Assembly (NCBI GenBank): GCA_010093605.1
Contig: MU004181.1
Span: forward strand, 2,882,215-2,946,214
Length of the DNA stretch: 64,000 nt
Reading direction: 5' to 3'
From: Lophium mytilinum
Lineage: Eukaryota; Ascomycota; Dothideomycetes; Mytilinidiales; Mytilinidiaceae
Each line of letters begins with the position of its first letter. The first letter of the stretch is position 1. Shown one piece after another: positions 22,311 to 33,225 of the stretch. Under the pieces are notes generated by a model. That model saw only the letters and a list, made by a program, of their open reading frames with translations. It was not told where the DNA came from and searched no databases. Position numbers and translations under genes: made by a program.

Positions 22311-22879
22311 GGATGACCGTCACCGCGGGTGCATTTGGGAGTTGGTATGCTGTGGAGGGCGAAGCCAGAAAGTGGTGTGCTTCATTATAGCGGGTCGAGA
22401 TGTATGATGTCGGCATCCCAAATACGGCAGAATATTTAGAGTAGTCTTGGCATCCCCGGGGTGGTCCGCATCACGTGCCCAGCTGGACTGCGAACCGTGG
22501 ATGAAGGGTTGATTTGGACCCCTCGACCGTTGAACTCCCCTGGCGATAGTTGCATTGTTTACTTCTGCAGCATCACTCCTCAACGCTGCTGTCTGCCCAA
22601 TCCTGCCGAGCGCACGCCGTTGTCGCGCAATTGAACCCGTCTGCTCAGGGCTGCCCTGAAATCTTCGCAGATTACTGCATCCAGCGGCCACCTTTCACCT
22701 CCCCTGTGCCCCATCGCCACCGCTTCCGACTCAACACCACAGCCCTCGCTCGCCGGCACCGTGCCGCTCCTCCAACACCACTGCCTCCTCATGCAACGCT
22801 CATAGCCGCCCAAGTCGATCCCGTCTGAGCCGTGGTAGAGCGTTCGGTGCCCCGTCCGTCGCCTTCGTACTCCCTCGCC
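22311..22879. promoter_or_regulatory. Divergent promoter, mitochondrial-type gene / VAN1
   Basis: About 570 bp between divergent start codons. The VAN1 side (22560-22850) is strongly pyrimidine-rich, typical of a fungal 5' leader. No ATG lies in frame with VAN1 before 22880. Confidence 0.45.
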
Positions 22880-24048
22880 ATGCCTGCCCGAGGGCTAGGA
22901 CGACGCAGCAGCCCCATCACATTGGTGCTGTTAGTCGTCCTCTTGATAGGCTTCTTCCTTTTTTTCTTTTCGTCGCCCAACGATGCCGCGAACAAGCTGC
23001 GAGACTCGACCCACACCGCCTCCAACGCACTCTCACCCCCCTCGCTCCCCTTCCGCAAAGCAAAAGCCAATGAACGACCTCCGCCGCCCCCAGTGGTCCA
23101 CTACCACATGAACAACGTGACGACCTCGCGGACTCCCATTGAGAACCAGGAGACGGTCCTGATCCTCACGCCGCTGGCGCGCTTCTACCAGGAGTACTGG
23201 GACAATCTCCTCAGCCTCTCCTATCCGCACGAGCTGATCTCGTTGGGCTTCATCCTCCCCAAAACCAAGGAGGGCAATGCCGCGACCGCAGCCCTGCAAG
23301 CGCAAATCGCGAAAACCCAGTCTGGCTCTCAGAAGAAGCGCTTCGCCAGTATCACCATCCTTCGCCAAGACACCGAGTCTCCGCTCATCACCCAGACCGA
23401 AACCGAGCGCCACAAGATTGAGAACCAGAAGGCGCGGCGGTCGGCCATGGCGAAGGCGCGGAACTCGCTGCTCTTCACGACCATGGGCCCCACGACCTCG
23501 TGGGTGCTTTGGCTGGATAGCGATATTATCGAGACGCCGGAATCGCTGATCCAGGACCTGGCAGCCCATGACAAGCCCATCATTGCCCCCAATTGCTTCC
23601 AGAGATATTATGACGACGAGAAGAAGGAGAAGGCTGTCCGCGCTTACGACTTCAACAACTGGGTGGATAGCCCGACGGCTAGGGAGATGGGCGCGAGGAT
23701 GGGCAACGATGACATTCTGCTCGAAGGGTACGCCTCGATGCCAACATACCGGAGCTTGATGGCTATGATGCGCGACGAATCTCAGGACCCGAATATTGAG
23801 GTGCAGTTGGACGGTGTGGGTGGGGCGACATTGCTGGTCAAGGCCGAAGTTCACAGAGACGGGGCCATGTTCCCGCCCTTTGCATTCTACCACCTGATCG
23901 AAACAGAGGGCTTCGCAAAAATGGCGAGCCGCTTGGGATGGAAGGCATGGGGATTGCCAAACTATCTTGTAAGTTCCAAAGGCGCTCGCGTAACACTCCA
24001 ATTTCTCTGCTAACGCTCTATCTATAGGTGTACCACTACAACGAATAA
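22880..24048 (+). CDS. VAN1: Mannan polymerase subunit Van1 (GT62, Anp1/Mnn9/Van1 family)
   Basis: Exons 22880-23968 and 24028-24048; the 59-nt intron gtaagt..ctaac..tatag leaves a last exon of only six codons (VYHYNE) plus stop, giving 369 aa. It is a type II Golgi membrane protein: short basic cytosolic tail, one membrane anchor at about residues 14-34 (ITLVLLVVLLIGFFLFFF), then a lumenal GT62 domain. The metal-binding motif is DSD at 213-215 in WVLWLDSDI. Other family blocks are ILTPLARF, SLSYPHELISLGFI, and GGATLLVKAEVHRDGAMFP. Van1 with Mnn9 forms M-Pol I, which elongates the N-glycan mannan backbone. The long minus-strand frame over this gene (24142-23033) is a codon-bias shadow. Confidence 0.95.
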
Positions 24049-24988
24049 ATTTAGCGTTCGGCTTGTTGTCCTCATGGAGATATTGGGGCCTGTTTTGCTT
24101 TCTATCTTTGTATCTTAAACATTGGGCGGCGTCATGGAACATGAACGTTTGGAGAAGATCTTGTACCCTATACTCCGGATTTTAGACTGCTAGGCATCGT
24201 GCGAGAATGATGAATTTGTAGACTTGAAAATACAGCTATGGAATCAGGTCAATGACTGCCCACACAATAAGTCCATACTCATGTCTTTAACGAAGCTTTG
24301 GGAGCCATGATGAGCAAGACACGATAGTTCAAAATGGCATCGGAAGGCTATGCTTGGCCAAGTCGTTGGCTGATTACAACAGCTTTGATTGGAGGAAGAT
24401 AGTACTGTAGATGAGGATATCCTTTTCGGGGGCCCTCGGTTGCTCGAAGGTGCCTTGCAGGGAGGGCTTTTAAGCAAACGCCCAACTGAAAACACTAAAC
24501 AATGTAGCCTAGTCATACCCTTACAAAAGAAAACATTACCTCAACCTTTGACCATTTAATGGCATACCTTGGAGAGTAGTGCGTTAGTGGAGATCTGATG
24601 CCCTCGCACAGCATATGGGGAACTTGTATAATGGATCAAGCACAACATGATGACATGGAACGAGATGGTGAAGTGTCGGTCAATACGAGACATCCCCGCA
24701 GGCAACAAGAACCTTGCGTGGAGGTGAATAAAAGGCGGACAGGGGAGCAGCCTGGTGCCTCCTGCGTTTGCGCATTGACCACGGCCAGCAAAGGCGAGGC
24801 GATATTCTATCTGGAGGGGCACTCCCCTGCTGTCTACATCAACGAACCCTCTAAAAATCACCTACACCCGACCACCACAACGACCACCACATCTCTTTTT
24901 GGAAGCACTCATAAATAGTGCGCCAGCAACGAAACCCGTCTAGCTCCACTCCTCACACACCCGCACTCACACCTCTCTGGCCGCCAGC
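24049..24988. other. Intergenic stretch, VAN1 3' flank and YRB1 promoter
   Basis: No supported gene. A short ACC/ACA-rich microsatellite-like run occurs near 24870-24890, and an AT-rich cataaatag lies near 24909, about 80 bp before the YRB1 start; this could be a TATA-like element. Confidence 0.35.
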
Positions 24989-25909
24989 ATGGCTGATTCC
25001 GCCCCAAAACTCGACCCCTCTGCAGAGCAGACGACGTCCACCGGCCCTACCCTCGTCAAGGATGAGACCGCAAAAGTAACTGAGGAACTGGAAGCCCCCA
25101 AGCCCGCCGAGGAAAAGCCCGCTGAGGGAAAGCCCGCTGCCACCATCGCAGACACGGCTACCAACGCCGCCACGGCGGTGAAGGACAATGTCTTTGCCAT
25201 GTTCGGCGGAGGACCCAAGAAAGAGAAGCGGGAGGAGGTCGACGATGCGGATGAGCCTTCTGGATCCTCTAAAGCCAAGGCCGCTGAAGTGAGTCATTTC
25301 CCATGTAGAGTCCACATGCAATGCTAACACGCTGCAGCAGGAGGATGAAGTCGAGAATGTCGAGCCCGACGTCCACTTCGAGCCCGTGGTGCGCCTGACA
25401 GAGAAGGTCGAGACCAAGACGAACGAGGAGCTCGAGGAGCAAACATTCAAGATGCGCGCCAAGCTGTTCAAGTTCGACCGCGAGACGCGAGAGTGGAAGG
25501 AGAGGGGCACCGGCGATGTCAGGTTACTGAAGCACAAGGAGAATGGCAAGACGCGCCTGGTCATGCGGAGAGACAAGACCCTCAAGGTCTGCGCCAACCA
25601 CTACGGTATGCATAGCTCGTGGAGGTTGATATACACGTTCTGACAGAGCACAGTTGTCCCCGACATGAAGCTATCCCCCAACGTCGGCAGCGACCGAAGC
25701 TGGGTCTGGAACGCCGCTGCAGACGTCAGCGAGGGCGACCCAGAGGCTCAGACCCTGGCTATCCGGTTTGCGAACAGTGAGAGTATGTTGATTCCTCGAT
25801 TTGACGATTTATATACCCGCTAACACGCTTTGCAGACGCCAATCTCTTCAAGGAGGCCTTCATCAAGGCCCAGCAGGAGAACGAGGCCCTCTTCAAGGCC
25901 GCTGAGTAG
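24989..25909 (+). CDS. YRB1: Ran-binding protein 1 (Yrb1)
   Basis: Exons 24989-25288, 25338-25605, 25654-25782, 25836-25909, giving 256 aa. An Ala/Lys/Glu-rich N-terminal half leads to a full RanBD1 domain: [99 protein letters not shown] and [19 protein letters not shown]. It stimulates RanGAP-dependent GTP hydrolysis on Ran and releases export complexes in the cytoplasm. The intron 1 acceptor is a tandem cagcag (25335-25340): the first site adds Gln, the second omits it, and both are in frame. Yeast Yrb1 is 201 aa; the extra length is in the low-complexity N-terminus. Confidence 0.95.
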
Positions 25910-26815
25910 ACGTGTTCCTGACACGGCGAGAGAATAAAGGCTGCGATCCATCGGACGGGCAGAAGGTTGAGGGTGGTTGAGAGACTTTCGTATGGTACCA
26001 TAGAGTTCTCATACTGCACATACTAGCAACAAATTGGCCTGGCTATGCCTGCATCAAATCATAGTTAGATCAACACTCCCCAAAACGCTCCCTCCACGTG
26101 CACGGACGCATTAGTTAGTTCTTTGTTTGGGATCAGTGAAGAGGTCTCTGGCATCCAGTTTGATGGGCAGCATTCTTGTCGCCACGGTGGATAATAGACT
26201 GGTAGTTGTTATGTCCTTGATTGTAGCAATCACTGAGTCCAAGTAACTCACAACCTGCAGGCATCTGATAATGCGAAGCCTATTTTGGTCTTCACCTAGC
26301 TGCATGTACCATAGAGTGTCAAGGTCTAGTGCTGCGTAGGTTCGCCGAATTGTCTCTCGTGTAGATAGCATACACCCTTGCAGCACTACGACAGTTAACT
26401 TTGATTCACATGGCGTCAACAATCAAGAATTCTCCTCGGGTGCTCGCATTGCATCGGGCACTCACTCCCCGCGCTAGGATCCGCCTTGTTGCTGCGACCT
26501 CACTTCTAGCAACCCAGTCTGAACTCTGATTCTTAGTGTATTTAATCAGTGACATTGCACGGACGCTCAAGATCCTCTTGCTGCCTACTTTGCAGTGTAA
26601 CACTCAAGTCGCAACTTCGTTTGTTGCTCGGCTGCTCAACATCACCCCGCCGTCTCTTTCTCCTCCCAAACATCATCATTCACCTCCGCCCAACCTCCTC
26701 CCATCTGCTTTATTTCAGCGCAGTCGCTGTAGCTCCAGTCCTCCGCCCACAACATCCACAGCCTCACCCCCACTCCCACGATTACAATTGACAAAGCGCA
26801 CCGCCAACCGCCACA
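25910..26815. other. Intergenic stretch, YRB1 3' flank and TAF14 promoter
   Basis: No supported gene. The 150 bp before TAF14 are C/T-rich (leader-like). Confidence 0.4.
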
Positions 26816-27911
26816 ATGCCTGACGTGAGTTCTATCCCGCCTACAAACACGCGCACCAGCTAACGCGACTCCGCCATACAGATCAAACGACAAGTCAAGC
26901 TCGTAACCACCCAGAGGGTGATGTACGTCCCCTTTCCCCTTCAACTCGCGCGCCCGTGGCCAGACCAGCCGCTAAATAGTATATCAAAACAGACAAGAAG
27001 ATTCCGGGGTTGAAGGGTTCCCGATGCGCGCATGGAGCATCGAAGTTTGGCTTCTGGACGACCAAGGCCATGACGTCCCCGCGACCGTGTTCGAGAAGGT
27101 TGTGTATAACCTGCATCCTACGTTCGAGAGGCCGAAGCAGAGTGAGTTGCCGTTCCATATACACGTTCCTTTATGTGCACCAGTACCGTTGTGCTGAACT
27201 TGGGCGCCGTGGGCGCACATGTTTGCGCCTATACCCCGCCTCCTTTCGGAGGCTTTTCCTCGATACAGTTTGAGTGGAGTGCTAACGTTACTGCGACATA
27301 ATCAGCGATCAAGAAGCCGCCGTTTCGCATCGACGAGAAGGGCTGGGGCGAGTTCGATATGCAGATCGTGCTCAGCACAATGTCGAAGGGCGGTGAACAT
27401 ACTCTCGACCACGATCTCAACTTCCAGAACGAGCGATATGAAGCCAAGCACACCATCACCTTTCGGAACCCGAAGCCGGACCTTCTAGCTGCGTTGCGGG
27501 AGTCCGGTCCTGCTGGAGACGAGAACGGCGTTAGGGGCAGGAAGGACGACCCTAGGAAGAAGAGCCGGAAGGACAAGAATGTGAGGACCTGATCTCGGTT
27601 GGAATCTAGGACATGAGATGCTGACACGTTGAATCAGGTGGACATGGAGAAGTTAGCCGATGGCCTCCAGAAGCTCACTGAAGACGACTTGCTACAAGTT
27701 GTACAAATGGTCCATGACAACAAGTCCACCGATACGTACACCAAGAACGACGTTGAGAGTAAGCAAGAGACCCTCTGGGCGCTCAGTTCAGAGCGAAGTG
27801 CATTGCTAACACAAGAACCTAGATGGCGAGTTCCACGTCGATCTGTACACCCTCCCGGATGCCCTGGTGAAGATGCTGTGGGACTTCACAGCCTCAAAAG
27901 TAGACCTATAG
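26816..27911 (+). CDS. TAF14: YEATS-domain subunit Taf14
   Basis: Six exons: 26816-26824, 26882-26922, 26993-27141, 27306-27580, 27638-27758, 27823-27911, giving 227 aa (yeast Taf14 is 244). The first coding exon is just ATG-CCT-GAC. The YEATS domain spans residues ~1-130: IKRQVKLVTTQRV, VEGFPMRAWSIEVWLLDDQG, PATVFEKVVYNLHPTF, KKPPFRIDEKGWGEFDM, then EAKHTITF. A Lys/Arg-rich linker (GRKDDPRKKSRKDKN) is followed by an ET-type C-terminal domain (VDMEKLADGLQKLTEDDLLQ, then GEFHVDLYTLPDALVKMLWD). Taf14 reads acylated or crotonylated histone lysines and is shared by TFIID, TFIIF, SWI/SNF, INO80 and NuA3. The exon joins all restore family sequence. Confidence 0.95.
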
Positions 27912-29676
27912 ACGTCGTCTAGACCCGAATTCTCTGCTACGACATTCATTCAGGATATGGATACCCTCCGCTGACCATGAACCGGGGTGTTTGGCATGGG
28001 GCGCGCCTTTGCATATCGAGAGGATTGCTATCGATACCCGTCATTGAGGAAATTTGCACTCGAACTTGGGCGCTACAACGGACTTCGGCTTGCACAACAT
28101 ATCAAGACAGGTTGCTAGCTCTTCCAGGTTCATATTGGGTATCTGGTTTGGGTTTCCTTTCCTTTTTTCTTAACAGTACTCCTGCTTGAAGCGCCGGAGT
28201 TCGGAAATGGCTAAAACGGGTGCCCCTCTGCACCCACATATGGTGCTTGTATTGCAATAGTCAAACAAATGTGAGGGTTACTTTAGTCAACGAGCCCTTC
28301 TGCGTACGGTGACGTTCAGCTCTCGGTCTCGGTCTTCGTAAGACAGTTCTGGTGTTTCTCTCTCACAATGCGTCACAGTCAAATTCTCTCCTTCGCATCC
28401 CACAGATATCTCTCTCTTATCTGCCGTACGTGACTATCCTAGTCGAATGCAGTTTTTCATCCGACCCCCATTCCACTCTTTACTCACTGGACCGCGGCCT
28501 CGCATCACCTGCGGAATCCCTTCTTTCTTGAGTAGCGTCATGGTGAACCTCACATCTCGCATCCCTTCTCTACCGACGACACTCACTAGCCTTACAGCGA
28601 GCAAATTCCACGCTCCACAGAAGTACCATCATGGATGCCCAACTGAGTGTATGTCTAGTTGACTATGATCCTCCTGCCCGGTGGTGGCCCATGCGAGACC
28701 TGTAGAACTCTCTGCTGTCATATATAGGGCGGGCCAGTGCGATTCGGTGTCTAGCTGTTTCCATTGGGGTGATTTTCATAATTCCCATGATACCTCGGCC
28801 TGTAAAGGGCAAGGGAGGGTGATTGGAGCGCAGAAAACTCCACGGCAATAATGCTATAAGTTTTACTGGTACTGTTTCTCCCAGCTGGTACTTCTGTGCT
28901 ACTAGTGCCTAATACGCGAACGTCAATCGCCACACGACAATTTGTCATTCACGCATACAATTGGAAACCAGGGTATCTTCGCTCACAAGTAGGGATTTCA
29001 AGAGTCGCCTACCTGCCGGACCACAGACAACGGCTGTTGAATGTAATGGAGGAGTAATGCGAGAGAGGGGGTTGGGGAAAGGAGTAGGGGTGGGGGTTGT
29101 AGAGGAAGCATGGTGATGGGTATAGAGACGGGGTTGAGACGGTAGACGAGTGGGAAGGATGGGTGGATGGTTAGGCGAGGTGGTGAGGAGGGATTGGGAG
29201 CATGGCCTTTTAGAAGAGCTGACGACGAAGTGACCGATGGCTTCGAGGCAACTGTGCGATGGGTTGAGGGCATCGCGAGAGGCACACTGACTACAGTGCG
29301 GACACGAGAATATGTAGCGCCAACCTCGTACCGATTCAGCCAGTCGAATGCAGAAACGTGTTATTCTTGTAAGTGTAATTTACCAGGATTCAATTGAAAC
29401 GGCCAAAGCTCCGTCTGCATGTATAGTATGAGAGAGGGAAGAGGAAATAGCAGCATTGTCCACCACAACCCCTCGCCCACCGTCCACACATGTTGCCTCT
29501 CTCCATCTAGCTCTCGAATCTCAGAGACTCGCCGGGTAGTATTGAAGTAGGTAGTCGAAGTCACCCCAACCTTCGTCCTAACGAACGCCTTCTCCATGAT
29601 TGAGCCCCGGGATATATCATTCATTAAACCAAGAAATTCAAGCAAGCAACGCCTTACCATGACACTGGTTACATAC
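27912..29676. other. Longest gene-free stretch of the window (about 1.8 kb)
   Basis: No exon pair, RNA gene or repeat can be supported on either strand. Short frames (e.g. plus 28447-28662) lack motifs. The stretch separates the 3' ends of TAF14 (+) and the one-TM gene (-), where promoters are not needed, so a long 3' UTR or a non-coding transcript is possible but not shown. Confidence 0.35.
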
Positions 29677-32256
29677 CTACCTACCGCTCCGTCTGCTGTG
29701 CTTCTTGCCAAACTTGCCCTCGCGACTCTCGCAATGCGGCGTGTTCTTGATACTGTCCTCCTTCGGAAGACCCGGAAGCCCCAGCTTCCTCCATAGGTTC
29801 TGGGAGTTTCTGCGTGCCCTCAGAAGAGACCTGGAGGTCCTAGCGGGTCTCGTTACTTGCCAGAGTTTGGCCGGAACCTGTGCCGATGTTTGCAAGCCGC
29901 GATGAAGTCGCTGGGAAATCTCCTTCGAAGCCTTGTACCCGACGGCAACTTGCTGTGCCGCCTCGCGCTTTGCCTCTTGCAAGTGTTCCGAGATACTTTG
30001 AGAGGATCGTTTCGCCCTTTCTGTCCAGAATGTAGTCTGCTTAACCAGGGTCGTAGTGCCGTGCTCAACCGTACGCCTTCCATTGCGGAGGCCGTTAACC
30101 AGGGAGTTCGAAACCGCCTTGAGGCCCGTCTGAGCAAGAGCGACATCATTCTTCACAGTCTCCGACAAAATTCCAGCACTGTTTGCCCAAGCGGATAGCT
30201 TCAGCCAGGGAGACCCAAAGCTGAGGGTGAAATTTTGCGTTATCAAGGGCTTTGACTCCGTCCATATGGTAATGTTCAAAAGACCACTGGCGTGTTGTCG
30301 ATCAAGTTCCACGGCAAAAGCTCCCTGGTTGAGTTTGGAGATTGACGATGGAACCCAAATGCCTGCTCGAACGACTCGGACGAAAAGCGTCGGTGGCTTT
30401 CTCAGCTTCAAAAATTGCTGTGGCGGGGTGAGAACGAAATGACGGTCGCCGATTATGTGAACCTTGAACTCTTTCGAATCGTTGAGCTTCGGTGGCGAAA
30501 GGTTTTCTGTGTATGAGAGACCCAAAGATGTTTCCCCGCCTAGTTTCGCAACATCTTTCGTAGATTGTACGATGTCTTTGTAAGATTGAGCCAAGTCCCG
30601 GATTCGGGGGGTTTGTAAAGCAGTGGCCGGAGTTTGAGGCGGGCCGGTCACTGGTGGTTGGTCCCAGGAGAGGACAGAGGCTGAGGAAACAACAGGTTGA
30701 CTTGTATGCACTTTGTAAAATCCGTTGTCGAAGCCTGATTGTTGACCTAGCATACTAGCGGTGAACAAAGATAGTATGAGGATTACAACGGCAAACAGAG
30801 GCGCCCGAGTTTGCCAGATACGCGTAGCAATGCTCTTAGTGCCTGTCCACCACTCGGTCTTTCCAGGAATTTGTACATTGGATAACCAGTCCCTGACAAC
30901 TGAGCCCAAGCTGGCTTTACTCTGGGAAGCTTCCGCTAACGTTTCGCTGGCAGCGGCATTGGTCGTGCTAAGTACTCCGCTACCCGATTGAAGCAGATAG
31001 GCTAAATGCCGATTCAGCTGGTCTGGGTTAATGTCCAGGAAGGATGTGATGTTGATAGGAAGTGTTTCGAGGACACGGAATTCGATCTCTCCGGGACCAC
31101 GACCTTCAACACACAGACGGAGACTCTTCGAGCCGTATACGTAGGACTCAGGACACTGCCTGAATGGTACTACGGTAGCAATATCCAATATAGGAACTGA
31201 TTGGGATTCCAGAGCCTGGCGAATGAGTCGGTGCTGACCGATCTGGTCAAGAGAGTGTGATAGTTGATATGCAGGTGTATCCGGGTGGCAGAATATGGCG
31301 ACATCAGGGAGAGTTGAAGAGGCACTGTCGAAATTAGAAGCTGCTAAGTGCAGGTCCTTCCCGTCGCTCAAATGGAGTACAGTAACGGTGGCAAAGCCAG
31401 CACCGTGTCGGGACGCGCCGACGCACTGGTCTACGTTCAACTCGATGTCGGTGGAGTCGATCAGCTGGAGGTTGGTAGAATAGCCAGTGTCAGTTGGCAC
31501 TCGGATGACACTGAACCTTGAGGATGATTGCTGGGAGCTGTCCGGGGAGTCCGGAGCAGAGGTACGTCCTGCAGCAAGAGCACTGGCGATCTTTTTGATG
31601 GCCTCGTCCCGCATCCAGTCGGTGGGTGCGCCTGCAAACAGTATATGGAAGGGCCTCTTTGGTGCTAAGTACGTCTTTGAGAGGCTTTGTTTGAAGGTGA
31701 TCCTCGCCTCGGAACATCCGTATTGCTTGATCACGTCGGGCATGTTCTGGCTCTGGAGAGTTTGGTAGATGTAAGTGCTAGGCACATCGTCTTGCTCGGG
31801 GCGCCAGTCGGATTCCACAAACTCGATCTGGGAGGCCGACTGTTGTCTCGTATCTCCCCTCGTAGTTGCAAGGCTGCTTGTGCCAGCATCGTTGCTCGAA
31901 TTATAACCGAAAGGGGGGCCTGCCGAGCTGGCCATGGTGTTGGAGCGGGGCTCTGATGTCTCGAAGATGAAGCTGTCGTCATCGCTCTCCTCGGTATCTG
32001 CAACAGAGGACATGTCGTCGGGGGTGTTTCCGTCTACTGAAGCTAAAGACTCGGTACGCTCCTCATCGTCTGACTCAACAGAGTCGTCATTGAGCAGCTC
32101 GTAGGAGCTGTCCTCCAGCGAGGACGCAGCCTCGTGTCTCTTGGTGTTGGAACGCATGGCGGGGGGTTCGGGGGCAAGACTGGCGAGGGCACCGTCGACG
32201 TCGAGAGAAGGAAAGGCAAGGTCGTGGGATGACGCTGACGAGCTGCAGTGAGACAT
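29677..32256 (-). CDS. Unrecognised fungal protein with one central membrane segment
   Basis: Single-exon gene of 859 aa from ATG 32256. The frame stays open upstream to 32385 but without an ATG. The N-terminal ~150 residues are Ser- and Asp/Glu-rich (SVESDDEERTESLASVDG, DTEESDDDSFIFETSE). A globular region with an alpha/beta look follows (RPFHILFAGAPTDWMRDEAI, then LPDVAIFCHPDTPAYQLSHS). One strong membrane segment sits at about residues 485-503 (PLFAVVILILSLFTASMLG). The C-terminal half has Ala/Gln/Lys-rich helical stretches and a basic Arg/Lys tail. I do not recognise the family. With a single internal TM and an acidic N-terminus, an ER or nuclear-envelope protein is one guess. Confidence 0.82.
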   Translation of the reverse strand: MSHCSSSASSHDLAFPSLDVDGALASLAPEPPAMRSNTKRHEAASSLEDSSYELLNDDSVESDDEERTESLASVDGNTPDDMSSVADTEESDDDSFIFETSEPRSNTMASSAGPPFGYNSSNDAGTSSLATTRGDTRQQSASQIEFVESDWRPEQDDVPSTYIYQTLQSQNMPDVIKQYGCSEARITFKQSLSKTYLAPKRPFHILFAGAPTDWMRDEAIKKIASALAAGRTSAPDSPDSSQQSSSRFSVIRVPTDTGYSTNLQLIDSTDIELNVDQCVGASRHGAGFATVTVLHLSDGKDLHLAASNFDSASSTLPDVAIFCHPDTPAYQLSHSLDQIGQHRLIRQALESQSVPILDIATVVPFRQCPESYVYGSKSLRLCVEGRGPGEIEFRVLETLPINITSFLDINPDQLNRHLAYLLQSGSGVLSTTNAAASETLAEASQSKASLGSVVRDWLSNVQIPGKTEWWTGTKSIATRIWQTRAPLFAVVILILSLFTASMLGQQSGFDNGFYKVHTSQPVVSSASVLSWDQPPVTGPPQTPATALQTPRIRDLAQSYKDIVQSTKDVAKLGGETSLGLSYTENLSPPKLNDSKEFKVHIIGDRHFVLTPPQQFLKLRKPPTLFVRVVRAGIWVPSSISKLNQGAFAVELDRQHASGLLNITIWTESKPLITQNFTLSFGSPWLKLSAWANSAGILSETVKNDVALAQTGLKAVSNSLVNGLRNGRRTVEHGTTTLVKQTTFWTERAKRSSQSISEHLQEAKREAAQQVAVGYKASKEISQRLHRGLQTSAQVPAKLWQVTRPARTSRSLLRARRNSQNLWRKLGLPGLPKEDSIKNTPHCESREGKFGKKHSRRSGR

Positions 32257-33225
32257 GGTTAGCTGGGCACCTGGAGGAGGCAAAGGTGCCGCGTCGATGA
32301 GCGTCGAGGAGCGTAGTGAAGAGGACAGGAAGAAGGCCGGAGCATACCTTTGCACGAGTGCCTTAGTCACTCTATAAGAGGACAACTACCTAGGTACGGT
32401 ACCCGGAGTCGGAGGGCGATGACTGCCTAATGTATGGTAGCGAACGGGGCCTCTGGGGGAGCCTTGTGAAACGGGGTGCGGGGCAGGCAGGCGGCGTCGC
32501 CAGCTCATCCGCTGCTTGTCTGGAGACGGAGAGGGACCTGAGCAGCTTGAGAGTACTGCAGCGTCAAGTGTTGAGGTGAAAGGCGTATGTATGGCGTCGT
32601 TGGGGCGGCGAGAGAGGCACTGAGGTAGTGTTGGAGTGACAGCAGCGGGGGGCTTCATTGACGGGGAGCCCCACCAGCTGCACGTCTTATCGAAGCTGAT
32701 AGGCAGCACCTGTCACGCTCTCCCGTGGCCCACGCATCCAGCCCAGCGATGCCCGATATATCCTCGTCGCGCTGCTTGTAGAGGCATGCAGCGGAGAGAG
32801 GATGCGGCGTCGGGGAGCTCGCCGTTGTTCTGCTGTTGTGCATATATACATTCACCGCGTGGAGCCCTGCCTAGTCGGGCAACACGGAGCAAGGGGACAC
32901 CGTGCAGTGACAAGGGCGAAAGGGCAAAGGGCACAGGGCAAAGGGCGACAGGCACTCCTCGGCCATGTACATACATGACGACAGCCGTCTCGACGTGATG
33001 CTGAATTGCTGCCCATCGAACGGCCCAAGCGGGTGAATAAATACAGTGTGCAGCCGTCCCAACTCCATGATACATCCATCCCAGAAGCGTCTCACTCCAT
33101 CCAGCAAGCCCGGCCCTGCAAAACCGACGACGCGCTTTCGTCGCTGGCCACAAGACAACACAAAAAGCCATATTCGAACGGTATTATGAAGCAGAGAACC
33201 CACACCCCTACGCCGTCTCCCGTGT
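32257..33225. other. Intergenic stretch, promoter of the one-TM gene
   Basis: About 1 kb between two minus-strand genes. A G/A-rich run around 32910-32950 contains an imperfect tandem (agggcaaagggcacagggca). No supported gene. Confidence 0.4.

Noticed and set aside
23033-24142. 369-codon open frame on the minus strand
   Set aside because: It lies entirely antisense to VAN1; composition is a His/Arg/Asp-rich codon-bias shadow without motifs.
24953-25597. 214-codon minus-strand frame
   Set aside because: Antisense to YRB1 and crosses its introns; no homology-like features.
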